Positions 8,702 through 17,878 are shown, counted from the first letter of the stretch. The stretch is DNA of 64,000 nucleotides from Blastococcus sp. HT6-4 (GCF_039679125.1 NZ_CP155551.1:2728001-2792000), one strand, 5' to 3'. Notes: generated by a model not told the origin, from the letters alone. Program-made: numbers and translations.

Positions 8702-10018
8702 TCAGGAGTCGGCTCTGACCAGCAGCGCCACGCACTCCACGTGCGCGGTCATCGGGAAGGCGTCGAAGCCGCGGACGTCTGCCAGCCGGTACCCGGCCCC
8801 GGTGAAGGCGGCGACGTCGCGCCCGAGGGCGGCGGGGTCGCAGGCGACGTAGACGACGGCGCGGGCACCGGTGCCGGCCAGCAACCGGCTCACCGCCTTC
8901 CCGGCGCCCGCCCGGGGCGGGTCGAGGACGACGACGTCGGGCGCGGGGCCCAGCTCCGCGAGCAGCTCCGCCAGCCCGTCGGCATCGACCTCGCCCTGCC
9001 ACACCTCGGCCTGCGGGAGGTGCGCCAGGTTCGCGTCGGCGGCCGCGCAGGCGCCCGGGTCGGACTCGACGCAGACCACACGACCCTCCTCACCGGCGGC
9101 CGGCGCGAGGGCGCCACCGAAGAGGCCGGCGCCGGCGTAGAGGTCGAGGACGGTCTCCCCCGTTCGCACGTCGGCGAAGCCGGACACGGCCGTGACGAGC
9201 GCGTCGGCGGCGGCCGGGTGCACCTGCCAGAACCCGGTTCCCTCGACCTCCCAGTCGCGGCCCCCCGCGCGTCGCTCGGCGCGGCCCGCCGGCTCGCGCG
9301 GCAGCTCCTCCCCCACCTGCCGGACCTCGCTGTGCTGCGGCCGCCCGCGACGGTCCAGCCGGGTGGTGGTCACCGCCCCGGCCGAGTCGATCGAGACGTC
9401 CACCGCCCCGGCGCCGGGCCACCGCCGGGTGAGCACCGCCTGCGCGGCGGGCTCCACGGTGATAGGGCAGTCGTCCAGCACGACGACGTCGTGCGAGCGG
9501 TGCCGCCGCAGGCCCGGCGCGCCGGTGCGGTCGACGGCGAACCGTGCCCGCGACCGCCAGCGCAGCGCGCCACCGGGCAGGTCCTGGACGGTGAGGCCGG
9601 CGACCACGGGGTCGTCGGCGTCCAGCCCCCCGAGCCGGACCAGCTGCTCGCGCACGACGGCGGCCTTGAGCCGGTGCTGCTCCGCGGGACGGACGTGCTG
9701 CCAGTCGCAGCCGCCGCACTTCCCCGGGCCGCTGTAGGGACACGGGCGCTCGACCCGCGCCGGCGCGGCCTCGAGCACCTCCACCGCGTCGGCGCGGCAG
9801 AAACCCGGGTGCCGGTCCTCGGTCACCCGGACCCGCACCCGCTCCCCCGGCAGGGTGTGCCGGACGAAGACGACCCGGCCCTCGTGCCGGGCGACGCAGT
9901 GCCCGCCGTGCGCCACCGGGCCGACGGCGACCTCGAACTCCCGCCCGGTCCAGCCGCCCCCGCGGTCCTCCGGGATGCGAGCCGGCCGGCGGCGGCGACC
10001 ACGGCGCGGATCAGCCAT
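8702..10018 (-). CDS. TRAM-domain RNA (uracil-5-)methyltransferase, RumA/TrmA family
   Basis: SAM-dependent methyltransferase that makes 5-methyluridine in rRNA or tRNA. The 438-aa protein has an N-terminal TRAM domain (about 25-90), an iron-sulfur type cysteine set (CPYSGPGKCGGC plus LDDC), the SAM motif LDLYAGAGLFG, DPPRAG, and the catalytic nucleophile region VACDPAALGRD with the terminal HVECV glutamate. The exact target base (23S rRNA or tRNA) cannot be told from sequence. The ATG at 10018 overlaps the stop of the upstream permease by 8 nt, so the two genes form a coupled leftward operon. Confidence 0.92.
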   Translation of the reverse strand: MADPRRGRRRRPARIPEDRGGGWTGREFEVAVGPVAHGGHCVARHEGRVVFVRHTLPGERVRVRVTEDRHPGFCRADAVEVLEAAPARVERPCPYSGPGKCGGCDWQHVRPAEQHRLKAAVVREQLVRLGGLDADDPVVAGLTVQDLPGGALRWRSRARFAVDRTGAPGLRRHRSHDVVVLDDCPITVEPAAQAVLTRRWPGAGAVDVSIDSAGAVTTTRLDRRGRPQHSEVRQVGEELPREPAGRAERRAGGRDWEVEGTGFWQVHPAAADALVTAVSGFADVRTGETVLDLYAGAGLFGGALAPAAGEEGRVVCVESDPGACAAADANLAHLPQAEVWQGEVDADGLAELLAELGPAPDVVVLDPPRAGAGKAVSRLLAGTGARAVVYVACDPAALGRDVAAFTGAGYRLADVRGFDAFPMTAHVECVALLVRADS

Positions 10019-12050
10019 ACGGCGACACGTCGACCTGGTCGTCGGTGAACCCGCGGCGCAGGTCACCCGGGGCCGGGCCGCCCCGGCGCCCGTCGTCGTC
10101 GTGCCCGGCGGTGCTCTCCAGCTGCCACGGCACGGTCGTGATCATCACGCCGGGCTGGAACTGCAGCCGGGCCCGCAGCCGCAGCGCGCTCTGGTTGTGC
10201 AGCACGTTCTCCCACCAGCGGCCGACGACGTACTGCGGGACGAACACGACCACCAGCTCGCGCGGGCTGTCCCGGCGGATGCCCTTCACGAAGTCCAGCA
10301 CCGGGCGGGTGATCTCCCGGTACGGCGACTCGAGCACGGTCAGCGGCACCGGGATGTCGTAGCGCTCCCAGTCCGCCTGCAGCCCGCGGGTCTCGGCGTC
10401 GTCGACGTTGACGGTGAGCGCGGTCAGCGCATCCGGGCGGGTGGCCCGCGCGAACGCCAGCGCCCGCAGCGTCGGCTTGTGCACCTTGGACACGAGGACG
10501 ACGGCGTGCACCTTGCTGGGCAGGGTGCGGGCGTCGGTGTCGGGCTCCAGCTGCTGCGACACGTTCGAGTAGTGCCGGTTGATCGCCCGCATCAGCACGA
10601 ACAGCACCGGCATCGAGACCAGCACCAGCCAGGCGCCGTGGGTGAACTTGGTGATGACGATGATGACCAGCACGACGCTGGTCATCGAGCCACCGAAGAA
10701 GTTGATGGCCTGCGAGCGGCGCATCCGCCGTCGGGCGGCGTCGTCCGGGGCGCTCCTCATCTCCCGGTTCCAGTGCCGGACCATGCCCCACTGCCCGATG
10801 GTGAAGCTGGTGAAGACCCCGATGATGTAGAGCTGGATGAGCCGGTTGACGTCGGCGTCGAAGGCGACGATCAGCAGGCCGGCGAACCCGGCCAGCAGCA
10901 GGATGCCGTTGCTGTACACCAGCTTGTCGCCGCGGGTGTGCAGCTGGCGGGGCATGAACCGGTCCTGGGCGAGCACCGATCCCAGCAGCGGGAACCCGTT
11001 GAACGCGGTGTTGGCGGCGAGGATGAGCACCAGCGCCGTGGCGGCCTGGACGACGAAGAAGCCCACCGACGTGTCGCCGCCGAACGTGGCCGCGGCCAGC
11101 TGCGCGATGACCGTGCGCTGCGGTTCGGTCTCGCAGTCCGTGAAGCCGACGAGGTCGCAGGGGTGCTCGACGTACTTGACGTCGGCGAGCAGGGCCAGCG
11201 CCGTCACGCCCGCGAACATGGTGGCCGCGACGCCGCCCATGAGCGCCAGCGTCGTCGCCGCGTTGCGGCTCTTCGGCGGCCGGAAGGCCGGCACCCCGTT
11301 GGCGATCGCCTCCACACCGGTGAGCGCGGTGCACCCGGAGGCGAAGGCCCGCAGCGCGAAGAACACCAGGGCCAGCCCGGCCATCTGCGTGTACTCGGGC
11401 TCGGGGGTCACCCCGTAGCCGGAGCTCTCGGCGATGATGCCGTCGCCGGTGACGAAGTACCGGACCAGCCCGGTCACGATCATGATCAGGATGCTGCCGA
11501 TGAACAGGTACGTGGGCGCCGCGAAGGCCCGCCCCGACTCGCGCACGCCGCGGAGGTTCGCCGCCGCGAGCACCGTGACGAGCGCCAGCGCGATCGGCAC
11601 GCGGTACTCGTTGAGCGCCGGGAAGGCCGAGATGATGTTGTCGGTGCCCGCCGAGACCGACACCGCGACGGTCAGCACGTAGTCGACCAGCAGCGCGCTG
11701 GCCACCACGAGCCCCGCGAACTGGCCGTGGTTCTTCATCGCGACCTCGTAGTCGCCGCCGCCCGACGGGTAGGCGTGCACCACCTGCCGGTAGGACATCA
11801 CCACGGTGATCAGCAGCACGACCACCAGCGCGGCCAGCCACGGCGCCAGGAACAGGAACGCGGTACCGGCGAGGGTCAGCACGATCAGGATCTCCTGCGT
11901 GGCGTAGGCCACGGAGGAGAGCGGGTCGCTGGCGAAGATCGGCAGCGCCAGCCGCTTGGGCAGCAACGACTCGCCCAGCCGGTCACTGCGCACCGGGCGG
12001 CCGAGGACGAGACGTTTCGGGAGTTGTCCGAGGTCGGACAGGTTCGGCAC
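10011..12050 (-). CDS. KimA-like APC-superfamily potassium permease
   Basis: Multi-spanning APC-superfamily transporter (about 12 TM segments, then a C-terminal cytosolic domain from about residue 500). It closely resembles Bacillus KimA, a high-affinity K+ importer: shared stretches include DPLSSVAYATQEIL, LLVDYVLTVAVSVSAGTD, ALTGVEAIANGVPAF and VLAQDRFMPRQL. Two TrkA-type K+ regulators are encoded divergently, which supports a K+ role over amino-acid transport. The start is uncertain: the GTG at 12050 (VPNLSDLGQL) is preferred, giving 679 aa; the GTG at 12101 is the alternative. An 8-bp inverted repeat sits 17 nt upstream of the preferred start. Confidence 0.88.
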   Translation of the reverse strand: MPNLSDLGQLPKRLVLGRPVRSDRLGESLLPKRLALPIFASDPLSSVAYATQEILIVLTLAGTAFLFLAPWLAALVVVLLITVVMSYRQVVHAYPSGGGDYEVAMKNHGQFAGLVVASALLVDYVLTVAVSVSAGTDNIISAFPALNEYRVPIALALVTVLAAANLRGVRESGRAFAAPTYLFIGSILIMIVTGLVRYFVTGDGIIAESSGYGVTPEPEYTQMAGLALVFFALRAFASGCTALTGVEAIANGVPAFRPPKSRNAATTLALMGGVAATMFAGVTALALLADVKYVEHPCDLVGFTDCETEPQRTVIAQLAAATFGGDTSVGFFVVQAATALVLILAANTAFNGFPLLGSVLAQDRFMPRQLHTRGDKLVYSNGILLLAGFAGLLIVAFDADVNRLIQLYIIGVFTSFTIGQWGMVRHWNREMRSAPDDAARRRMRRSQAINFFGGSMTSVVLVIIVITKFTHGAWLVLVSMPVLFVLMRAINRHYSNVSQQLEPDTDARTLPSKVHAVVLVSKVHKPTLRALAFARATRPDALTALTVNVDDAETRGLQADWERYDIPVPLTVLESPYREITRPVLDFVKGIRRDSPRELVVVFVPQYVVGRWWENVLHNQSALRLRARLQFQPGVMITTVPWQLESTAGHDDDGRRGGPAPGDLRRGFTDDQVDVSPYG

Positions 12051-12066
12051 GGCGGCGATGGTACGG

Positions 12067-12085
12067 ACGCCGGAGCGTCCGGCGT
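12067..12085 (-). promoter_or_regulatory. Perfect inverted repeat before the K+ permease start
   Basis: ACGCCGGA (12067-12074) and TCCGGCGT (12078-12085) separated by 3 nt, just upstream of the preferred permease start. It could be an RNA hairpin or an operator; if translation starts at 12101 it lies in coding sequence. Confidence 0.3.
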
Positions 12086-12223
12086 GGGTGACTCGGCCCA
12101 CCCGCCCCCACGGGGGGATCCGGGCCGCCTCCCCCGTTGCGGGCCTCCGGCGGGTGTAGCTTCGCGCCCGGTGATGCGCGGGCGGACGGCGCCGGCGCGC
12201 CCAGAACCTGCGGGGAGTGACAC

Positions 12224-12892
12224 GTGCACGTGGTCGTGATGGGCTGCGGCCGCGTCGGCTCGGCCATCGCCCGGCGCCTGGAGCAGATCGGGCACAGCGT
12301 CGCCGTGATCGACCAGGACCCCGCGTCCTTCCGCCGGCTCGGCCCCGACTTCGGTGGGCGGCAGATCACCGGCCTGGGCTTCGACCGGCAGACGCTGCTC
12401 GACGCGGGCATCGACTCCGCCGGCGCGTTCGCCGCCGTCAGCAGCGGCGACAACTCCAACATCATCTCCGCCCGCGTGGCGCGCGAGACCTTCGGCGTCC
12501 AGCACGTCGTCGCCCGCATCTACGACTCCAAGCGCGCCGAGGTCTACGAGCGCATGGGCATCCCCAGCGTCGCGACCGTCCCGTGGACGGTGAACCGGCT
12601 GCTGCGCGAGCTCCTCTCGGTGAAGGTCAGCGAGCTGTGGCGGGAGCCGACCGGGAAGGTCCTGCTGGTGCGGGTGACCGTCACCGAGGGCTGGGTCGGC
12701 CGGAAGCTGATCGCCCTGGAGACCGCCACCGGCGCCCGGGCCGCGTGGCTGATCCGCTTCGGGGAGGCCCAGCTGCCCACGACCACCACGGTGCTCCAGG
12801 ACGGCGACCAGCTCGTGGTCGCGGTCACCGACGAGCTGACCAGCCGCGTGCACGAGGTCATCGAGCGCGGCCCCCAGGACGGTGAGCACTGA
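12224..12892 (+). CDS. ceoB: TrkA family K+ uptake regulatory protein
   Basis: Cytoplasmic RCK/TrkA protein gating K+ uptake by binding nucleotide. The 222-aa protein has an N-terminal TrkA_N Rossmann domain with GCGRVGSAIA and the acidic VIDQD after beta-2, then a TrkA_C domain (about 140-215). The GTG at 12224 has GGGGAG 6 nt upstream. It overlaps the next gene by one base (TGATG). CeoB and CeoC are paired in actinobacteria, and here they face a KimA-like permease, so together they form a K+ uptake module. Confidence 0.9.
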   Translation: MHVVVMGCGRVGSAIARRLEQIGHSVAVIDQDPASFRRLGPDFGGRQITGLGFDRQTLLDAGIDSAGAFAAVSSGDNSNIISARVARETFGVQHVVARIYDSKRAEVYERMGIPSVATVPWTVNRLLRELLSVKVSELWREPTGKVLLVRVTVTEGWVGRKLIALETATGARAAWLIRFGEAQLPTTTTVLQDGDQLVVAVTDELTSRVHEVIERGPQDGEH

Positions 12893-13569
12893 TGCGCGTC
12901 GCGATCGTCGGAGCGGGTGCGGTCGGGCGGTCGATCGCCGGGGAGCTGCTGGAGAACGGCCACGCCGTCATGCTCATCGAGAAGGACGGGCGCAAGGTGC
13001 GCACCCGCTCGGTACCGGGTGCGGAGTGGGTCCAGGCCGACGCCTGCGAGGTGTCCTCCCTGGAGGAGGCCCAGCTGGCCACCTGCGACGTCGTCGTCGC
13101 CGCGACCGGTGACGACAAGGCCAACCTGGTCGTCTCGCTGCTGGCCAAGACCGAGTTCGCGGTGAACCGCGTCGTCGCCCGGGTCAAGGACCCGCGCAAC
13201 GAGTGGCTCTACACCGAGGCGTGGGGGGTCGACGTCGCCGTGTCCACCCCGCGGGTGCTGGCGGCCCTGGTCGAGGAGGCGGTGAGCGTGGGCGACGTCG
13301 TCCGGCTCATGAGCTTCCGCAAGGGCGCGGCCAACCTGGTCGAGATCACCCTGGGCGACGACACCCGGTGGGTGGGAAGTCCGCTGCGGGAGGTCCCCCT
13401 CCCCCGTGAGACCGTCCTCACGGCGATCCTGCGGGGAACCCGGGTGATCACCCCGTCGCCGGACGAGCCGCTGGAGTCCGGCGACGAGCTGCTGTTCGTG
13501 TCGCACGGCGACACCGAGGAGCAGCTCCAGTTCGTCTTCGCCCCCGAGGGGCCCGGCGACGCCGGCTGA
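12892..13569 (+). CDS. ceoC: TrkA family K+ uptake regulatory protein
   Basis: Second TrkA/RCK protein of the pair, 225 aa, with GAGAVGRSIAGELLENG as the nucleotide-binding loop, LIEKDGRK after beta-2 and a C-terminal TrkA_C domain. Its ATG shares a base with the ceoB stop, implying stoichiometric co-translation and probably a hetero-oligomeric gating ring. The last codons lead into a tandem-repeat region shared with the convergent DUF3159 gene. Confidence 0.9.
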   Translation: MRVAIVGAGAVGRSIAGELLENGHAVMLIEKDGRKVRTRSVPGAEWVQADACEVSSLEEAQLATCDVVVAATGDDKANLVVSLLAKTEFAVNRVVARVKDPRNEWLYTEAWGVDVAVSTPRVLAALVEEAVSVGDVVRLMSFRKGAANLVEITLGDDTRWVGSPLREVPLPRETVLTAILRGTRVITPSPDEPLESGDELLFVSHGDTEEQLQFVFAPEGPGDAG

Positions 13570-13589
13570 ACCGTCCCGGCCGGCCACGG

Positions 13590-13648
13590 CCGTGTCTCAG
13601 CCGGCCGTGTCTCAGCCGGCCGTGTCTCAGCCGGCCGTGTCTCAGCCG
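13590..13648. repeat. 15-bp tandem repeat, four copies, carrying repeated stop codons
   Basis: Four head-to-tail copies of a 15-bp unit (CCGTGTCTCAGCCGG; the last copy ends CCGA). Each unit includes TCA, which on the minus strand is a TGA in the frame of the DUF3159 gene, so the native stop (13642-13644) is followed by three further in-frame stops. Confidence 0.9.
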
Positions 13649-14466
13649 ACGGGGTCGGGGCCCGGCCCGGTGGTGCGGTGCCGGTGCAGGCGGGCGACGA
13701 CCCAGAGGGTCACGACCAGCACCACCGCGGTCAGCGGCAGCCCGAGGATGACCGACGCGGTGCCCAGCAGCTCGACCTCGTCGGCGCGGTAGAGCACCCA
13801 CTGCACCCCCGCCCGGAGCAGGAACGTCGCCGCCCAGAGCGCGGTGAGCCACGAGTAGGCACGCACCAGCCGCGGCTCCAGGCGCCAGTGCAGCTCGGGC
13901 GGCACCGACGGCTGGGCCGGCGCGACGGTGCCGTGCACCGGGTCGGCGCTCCCCGCCGCCGGGGGGACGTCGGAAGCCGTCCGGCGGTTCCAGGGCATCG
14001 TGTGCGTGGCCATCGAGCCCAGGTGGCTCGGCGCGAGGAACTCGGCGACCACGCCGACCAGCGGCCACCGGAACGGGATCGAGCCGAGCAGCACCACGCC
14101 GATCGCCAGGCTGCGGACGATGCCGAGCACGAAGAAGTCACGCGCCTGCCCGGTGTTGGCGGCGATGGCGACCGCGATCCCGACGGCGAACAGCCCGCCC
14201 ACGGCCTGCTGCACGCTCTCCCGGCGGGTCAGCCGCAGGACGAAGACGACGACCGCCGCGGCCACCGCCGCCACGATCCCGGTGCGCAGCCCGGCGATGC
14301 CGTTGGCCACCACGAAGGCGACGGTGGGCAGCGTCGCGTCGACCATGCCCCGCCAGCCGCCCAGCTGGGCCAGCAGCGTGTCGCGGTCGAACATCGAGGC
14401 CCCGCTCTTCCCCGTGCCCGGCTCCCCCGTGGGGTCGCCGCCGGTCGGCGGACCTGGTGCGGTCAC
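13642..14466 (-). CDS. DUF3159 family membrane protein
   Basis: Actinobacterial integral membrane protein of unknown function, 274 aa. After a polar N-terminus (about 35 aa) comes LLAQLGGWRGMVDATLPTVAFVVA, typical of DUF3159, then about five to six TM segments. The middle contains the conserved TMPWNRR-like stretch. The GTG at 14466 has a GAGGGGG ribosome-binding site 6 nt upstream; the much longer upstream open frame overlaps the next gene and is not coding. It is convergent with ceoC and leads into the 15-bp repeat. Confidence 0.88.
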   Translation of the reverse strand: MTAPGPPTGGDPTGEPGTGKSGASMFDRDTLLAQLGGWRGMVDATLPTVAFVVANGIAGLRTGIVAAVAAAVVVFVLRLTRRESVQQAVGGLFAVGIAVAIAANTGQARDFFVLGIVRSLAIGVVLLGSIPFRWPLVGVVAEFLAPSHLGSMATHTMPWNRRTASDVPPAAGSADPVHGTVAPAQPSVPPELHWRLEPRLVRAYSWLTALWAATFLLRAGVQWVLYRADEVELLGTASVILGLPLTAVVLVVTLWVVARLHRHRTTGPGPDPVG

Positions 14467-14522
14467 GTTCGTCCCCCTCGTTCGCTGCCTCGTGGCGGCG
14501 CGTCCTCCCGTGCCACGTCCGC

Positions 14523-14897
14523 TCAGCAGCCGAGCTCGTACCAGGGGTTGTAGATGACCTGCCGGCCGTCGAAGGAGGCGAACCGCCCCCGCGCGGTGAG
14601 CGTGCGACCGGGCTCGATGCCCGGGATGCGGCGCCGGCCCAGCCAGACCAGCGTCACCGAACCCGAGCCGTCGAACAGCTCGGCCTCGAGCGTGGGCACC
14701 GTCTCGCGGGGGGTGTAGACGACGGACTTCAGCCGGCCGGTGACCGTGACCACCGCGCCCTTGCGGCACGAGCTCACCGACTCGCAGCCCGCGGTGGCCG
14801 TCCCGGCCCGCAGCTCCTGGGCGTCGATGGTCTGGTCGTCGGCGGTCAGGCGCTGGAGGGTGCGCGACCACCAGCCCGCCGGTCGGGTCTCCGTCAC
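14523..14897 (-). CDS. OB-fold nucleic-acid-binding domain protein
   Basis: 124-aa cytoplasmic protein with a single OB-fold of the kind seen in RecG wedge domains and aspartyl-tRNA synthetase. Diagnostic segments are the N-terminal RLTADDQTIDAQELR, then VVTVTGRLKSVVYTP, LEAELFDGSGSVTLVWLGRRRIPGI and the closing FDGRQVIYNPWYEL. This stand-alone protein is conserved next to DUF3159 and DUF3710 in actinobacteria; its substrate is unknown. The GTG at 14897 lacks a strong ribosome-binding site. Confidence 0.87.
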   Translation of the reverse strand: MTETRPAGWWSRTLQRLTADDQTIDAQELRAGTATAGCESVSSCRKGAVVTVTGRLKSVVYTPRETVPTLEAELFDGSGSVTLVWLGRRRIPGIEPGRTLTARGRFASFDGRQVIYNPWYELGC

Positions 14898-14964
14898 CGT
14901 GCCAGCGTAGTTCGGTCGCGGCGGGAGGGGTCGCACTGCGGGTGTGTCACCTGGGTCGCACCGC

Positions 14965-15741
14965 TCAGGCCGGGCTCGCGCCGCCGTCACCGGCCGGCGG
15001 CCGCGGCTGCCGGGCCGCCTGCTGGGCCGCCTGCCGGGCCGCCTGCTGGGCTGCCTGCTGGGCCGCCTGCTGGGCCGCGAGCTGGGCCGCCGCCGCCGGG
15101 GGGAGGGCCAGTTCGAGGGGCTCGCGCACCGGCATGGGCTCGGACCCGCGGACGACGACGATCCCCCGGAACGCCGTCTCCAGGGCCACCGCCTCGGCCG
15201 TTGCCTGGGCGTCCGCCGCCGGCGATCCGCTGAGCAGGCCGCGGAGGAACCAGCGCGGTCCGTCGACCCCGAGGAAGCGGGCCGGCCGCCGCACCGGCTG
15301 CTGCGCCGGCTGCCCCGGCTGGGCCGGCGGTGCGGCGAGGACGGTGCCGACCAGCTCGATGCCGAACGGGCCCTCGACCTCGCGCAGCGATGCGCCCTGG
15401 CCCGACGCGCTGCGAGCCAGCTCCGCGCGGACGTCGTCCCAGATGCCGGCCATGCGGGGGGCGGCGAAAGCCGCCACCTGCAGCAGCGAACCACCGTGCC
15501 GGAGCGTCGCGCCGATGACCTTCTGCTGCGGGTTGAGCTCCACCCGCAGGTCCATGCCCGGCAGCGCGGGGAGGCGGATGGCCCCCAGGTCGATGCGGGT
15601 CACCCCGTCGTCGGGGGCGTCGGCCTCGTCCCAGGGGCCCGTGGTCGGCGGGACGTCCCGGAGCCGCTGCTGCGGCTCCGGTGGGACCCCCCGCTCGCGC
15701 AGGCTCCGATCGATGCGATTGCGCCGCCGTCCGAACGGCAT
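14965..15741 (-). CDS. DUF3710 domain protein
   Basis: 258-aa actinobacterial protein of unknown function. DUF3710 occupies about residues 50-215 (RIDLGAIRLPALPGMDLRVE, DGPRWFLRGLLSG, ETAFRGIVVVRG). The C-terminal 40 residues are low complexity, built from repeats of AAQQ encoded by a degenerate 12-bp DNA repeat at about 15010-15085. The ATG at 15741 lies 1 nt after the dut stop (TGACATG), so expression is coupled to dut. The start MPFGRRRNR fits the family's basic N-terminus. Confidence 0.9.
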   Translation of the reverse strand: MPFGRRRNRIDRSLRERGVPPEPQQRLRDVPPTTGPWDEADAPDDGVTRIDLGAIRLPALPGMDLRVELNPQQKVIGATLRHGGSLLQVAAFAAPRMAGIWDDVRAELARSASGQGASLREVEGPFGIELVGTVLAAPPAQPGQPAQQPVRRPARFLGVDGPRWFLRGLLSGSPAADAQATAEAVALETAFRGIVVVRGSEPMPVREPLELALPPAAAAQLAAQQAAQQAAQQAARQAAQQAARQPRPPAGDGGASPA

Positions 15742-15742
15742 G

Positions 15743-16249
15743 TCAGTTCCGCCCCTCGAGTGCTGGAGTGTCGGGAGATCCGGGTCCACCGCCGGTGTAC
15801 CCACCGGTCGAGCCGTGGCCGGCCGCTCCCCGTTCGCTGGCGGGCAGCTCGCGCACGGGCACGAACCGGGCCCGGGTCACCGGCTGCACCACCAGCTGGG
15901 CGATCCGGTCCCCGCGGGACAGCCGCAGCGGCGTCACCGGGTCCAGGTTGATCAGGTTGACCTTGATCTCACCGCGGTAGCCGGCGTCGATGGTGCCCGG
16001 TGCGTTGACCATGCCGAGGCCGAGCCGGTGGGCCAGCCCCGACCGCGGGTGCACGAATCCGGCATGCCCCTCGGGGATCGCGACGGCGACCCCGGTGCCG
16101 ACCAGCCGCCGCTCGAACGGGGCGAGCTCGACGTCCTCCGCGGCGGTCAGGTCCGCGCCCGCATCGCCGGCCAGCGCGTAGTGCGGCACAGCGGCGTCGG
16201 CGGCGGTCAGCAGGACGGGGACGTCCAGCTCGGCGGAGGGCTCGGGCAC
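15743..16249 (-). CDS. dut: dUTP diphosphatase
   Basis: Hydrolyses dUTP to dUMP and PPi, keeping uracil out of DNA and feeding dTMP synthesis. All five trimeric dUTPase motifs appear in order: [14 protein letters not shown], the [17 protein letters not shown] motif with the catalytic Asp, RGDRIAQLV and a C-terminal Gly-rich arm AAGHGSTGG. The arm lacks the usual Phe (GFGSTG), replaced by His. The length is 168 aa, and the start is a GTG at 16249. It is coupled downstream to DUF3710, as in other actinobacteria. Confidence 0.94.
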   Translation of the reverse strand: MPEPSAELDVPVLLTAADAAVPHYALAGDAGADLTAAEDVELAPFERRLVGTGVAVAIPEGHAGFVHPRSGLAHRLGLGMVNAPGTIDAGYRGEIKVNLINLDPVTPLRLSRGDRIAQLVVQPVTRARFVPVRELPASERGAAGHGSTGGYTGGGPGSPDTPALEGRN

Positions 16250-16296
16250 GACGGCGACCCTAGCCGCGGCCGGCGGGACGGTGCGCGGCGCAGTGG

Positions 16297-17199
16297 TCAG
16301 CGCGCGGACGGGTCGTCCCCGGCGCGCGGCCGGTCGCGCAGGTCGGCCAGGACACGGCGGGCCAGGGTCTCGGTCGCCCGCCGGTTGCCGCGCCCGGCGA
16401 GTGCGGCGCCGACGAGGAACGGGGCGGCGGACGGGACGGCGCCGGCGAGCCGGCGGGTCATCCGCCGGCGCAGGGCTCGCATGCCCGCCGTGCCGAGCAG
16501 GTTGCCCAGGCCGGCGCCACCGGGACCGGTCACGGCGCGCTGGGCGGACCAGCTGCCCAGGTAGGCCTGCGCCCGCGCGGCGGCGTCCCCGGGGGCCGGA
16601 CGGCCGTGCAGCTCGTGCAGCTCCCCGATGAGCACCACCTCGACCGCGGCGGTGAGCACGGTCTCGGCGCCCAGTTCCAGGGGCACGGCGAGCAGGGACG
16701 GCGGGGCGAACCAGTGTGCCGCCGACAGGCCTCCGGTGGCCGCGCCGATGCCGGAGGTCATGCGGGCCGCGCGCTGGACCAGCGCCTCGGCGATCTCCTC
16801 GTCGGACGCGCCGGGAAGGGCCGCCCGGAGCCGGGCGCGGTCGCGGATGGGCAGCCGGGGCGCGGCCGCGGCCAGCAGGTCGCCGAGGATCGCGCCGGGG
16901 TTGCGGGCCTCACCGGCCGGGCGGCGGTCGTCGGTCCCGGCCGCCGTCCCGCCGGCCGGAGGTGCGCCGGTGAAGGCGCCGGCCACGGCGCCGGCGACCG
17001 CCCCGACCACGTTCCGCAGTCCACCGGCCGCCGAGCGTTCACCACCGCCGCCGGCGAGCCCGGCGACGGCGTCGGCGACGGCCCGGCCGGCGCGGGCCAG
17101 GGGGCTCTCGTCCGCCGGAACGGCGGTCGCGGGGGACACCACGGGCCGCGGCGGCGGGACGTCCCGCGGCGCGCCGGTGCGTGCCGGGTCCTCGGTCAT
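16297..17199 (-). CDS. Hypothetical protein, 300 aa
   Basis: No family recognised. The N-terminal 100 residues are Ala/Gly/Pro-rich and contain glycine-zipper-like stretches ([17 protein letters not shown]). The middle carries [33 protein letters not shown], then a hydrophobic segment ([34 protein letters not shown]), suggesting membrane association. The C-terminus is basic ([22 protein letters not shown]). The ATG at 17199 has a GAGGAGGG ribosome-binding site. It sits between DUF4193 and dut in a leftward run. Confidence 0.75.
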   Translation of the reverse strand: MTEDPARTGAPRDVPPPRPVVSPATAVPADESPLARAGRAVADAVAGLAGGGGERSAAGGLRNVVGAVAGAVAGAFTGAPPAGGTAAGTDDRRPAGEARNPGAILGDLLAAAAPRLPIRDRARLRAALPGASDEEIAEALVQRAARMTSGIGAATGGLSAAHWFAPPSLLAVPLELGAETVLTAAVEVVLIGELHELHGRPAPGDAAARAQAYLGSWSAQRAVTGPGGAGLGNLLGTAGMRALRRRMTRRLAGAVPSAAPFLVGAALAGRGNRRATETLARRVLADLRDRPRAGDDPSAR

Positions 17200-17296
17200 C
17201 GGTCGCCCTCCTCGGTCAGCAGCCCGTCCTCGTCCCCGTGCCGGTCCCGCTCCCGGTCCGCCGAGGCTCCCGACGGCCCCTCAGCGGGGGCCTGCG

Positions 17297-17599
17297 TCAG
17301 GCCGCGCAGTCGCGGCAGAAGTTCTGGTCGCCACGGGTGGCAGCCAGCCGGCTGCGGTGCTGCACCAGGAAGCAGCGGGAGCAGGTGAACTCGTCCTCCT
17401 GCTTGGGCAGCACGCGGACGGTGAGCTCCTCGTTGGACAGGTCCGCGCCCGGGAGCTCGAGGTTCTCGTTGAAGTCGGTCTCGTCGACGTCGACCGACGC
17501 GGACTGGGCCTCGGCCCGCCGCGCCTTGAGCTCCTCGAGCGAGTCCTCGCCGAGCTCGTCGGTCTCGTTGCGGCGCGGGGCGTCGTAGTCGGTGGCCAT
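17297..17599 (-). CDS. DUF4193 family protein
   Basis: 100-aa actinobacterial protein. An acidic N-terminal half (LGEDSLEELKARRAEAQS, DVDETDFNENLELPGADLS) is followed by a zinc-ribbon-like C-terminus with CSRC and CRDC pairs. Such acidic plus zinc-ribbon proteins may contact transcription or DNA proteins, but the function is unknown. The ATG at 17599 has a strong GGAGGAGGGG ribosome-binding site. Confidence 0.92.
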   Translation of the reverse strand: MATDYDAPRRNETDELGEDSLEELKARRAEAQSASVDVDETDFNENLELPGADLSNEELTVRVLPKQEDEFTCSRCFLVQHRSRLAATRGDQNFCRDCAA

Positions 17600-17878
17600 G
17601 GGGTGTGCCCCTCCTCCGGGGTTCTCGCGGGCATCGTGCCCGCTCGTCTGACGCGGCGCCGGGTGTGCGCCGTCGTCCTGGCCGGCCGCCGATGGGCGAC
17701 CGGTGGGTCGGGGTGGGCGCAGGCCAACTGCCAGAACGCCCTTGTCCACGTCACCGGTCCCCCTCGCGGAAGTACCGGCAGCCCACCAACGCCGTCCGGC
17801 CCCGGTTTGTGCCCGCCTCCGGAGAGGTGACACATGACGCGGGGGAACGGCCGAGGCGGGTCGCGGAGCGCCAGAGGT
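17600..17878. other. Divergent spacer, DUF4193 / phosphotransferase
   Basis: About 280 nt with no supported gene. An in-frame ATG at 17834 with GGAGAGG upstream could extend the phosphotransferase, but the extension is Arg/Gly-rich and unlike the family. Confidence 0.4.

Noticed and set aside
12051-12223. c-di-AMP (ydaO) riboswitch upstream of the KimA-like gene
   Set aside because: Expected because Bacillus kimA has one, but the conserved ydaO core could not be found on the minus strand. A covariance-model search would settle it.
9855-12239. A 794-codon open frame antisense to the K+ permease
   Set aside because: Strongly His/Arg/Glu-biased mirror reading of a multi-TM protein; no domain recognised.
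13590-13648. CRISPR array
   Set aside because: The 15-bp units are adjacent with no spacers.
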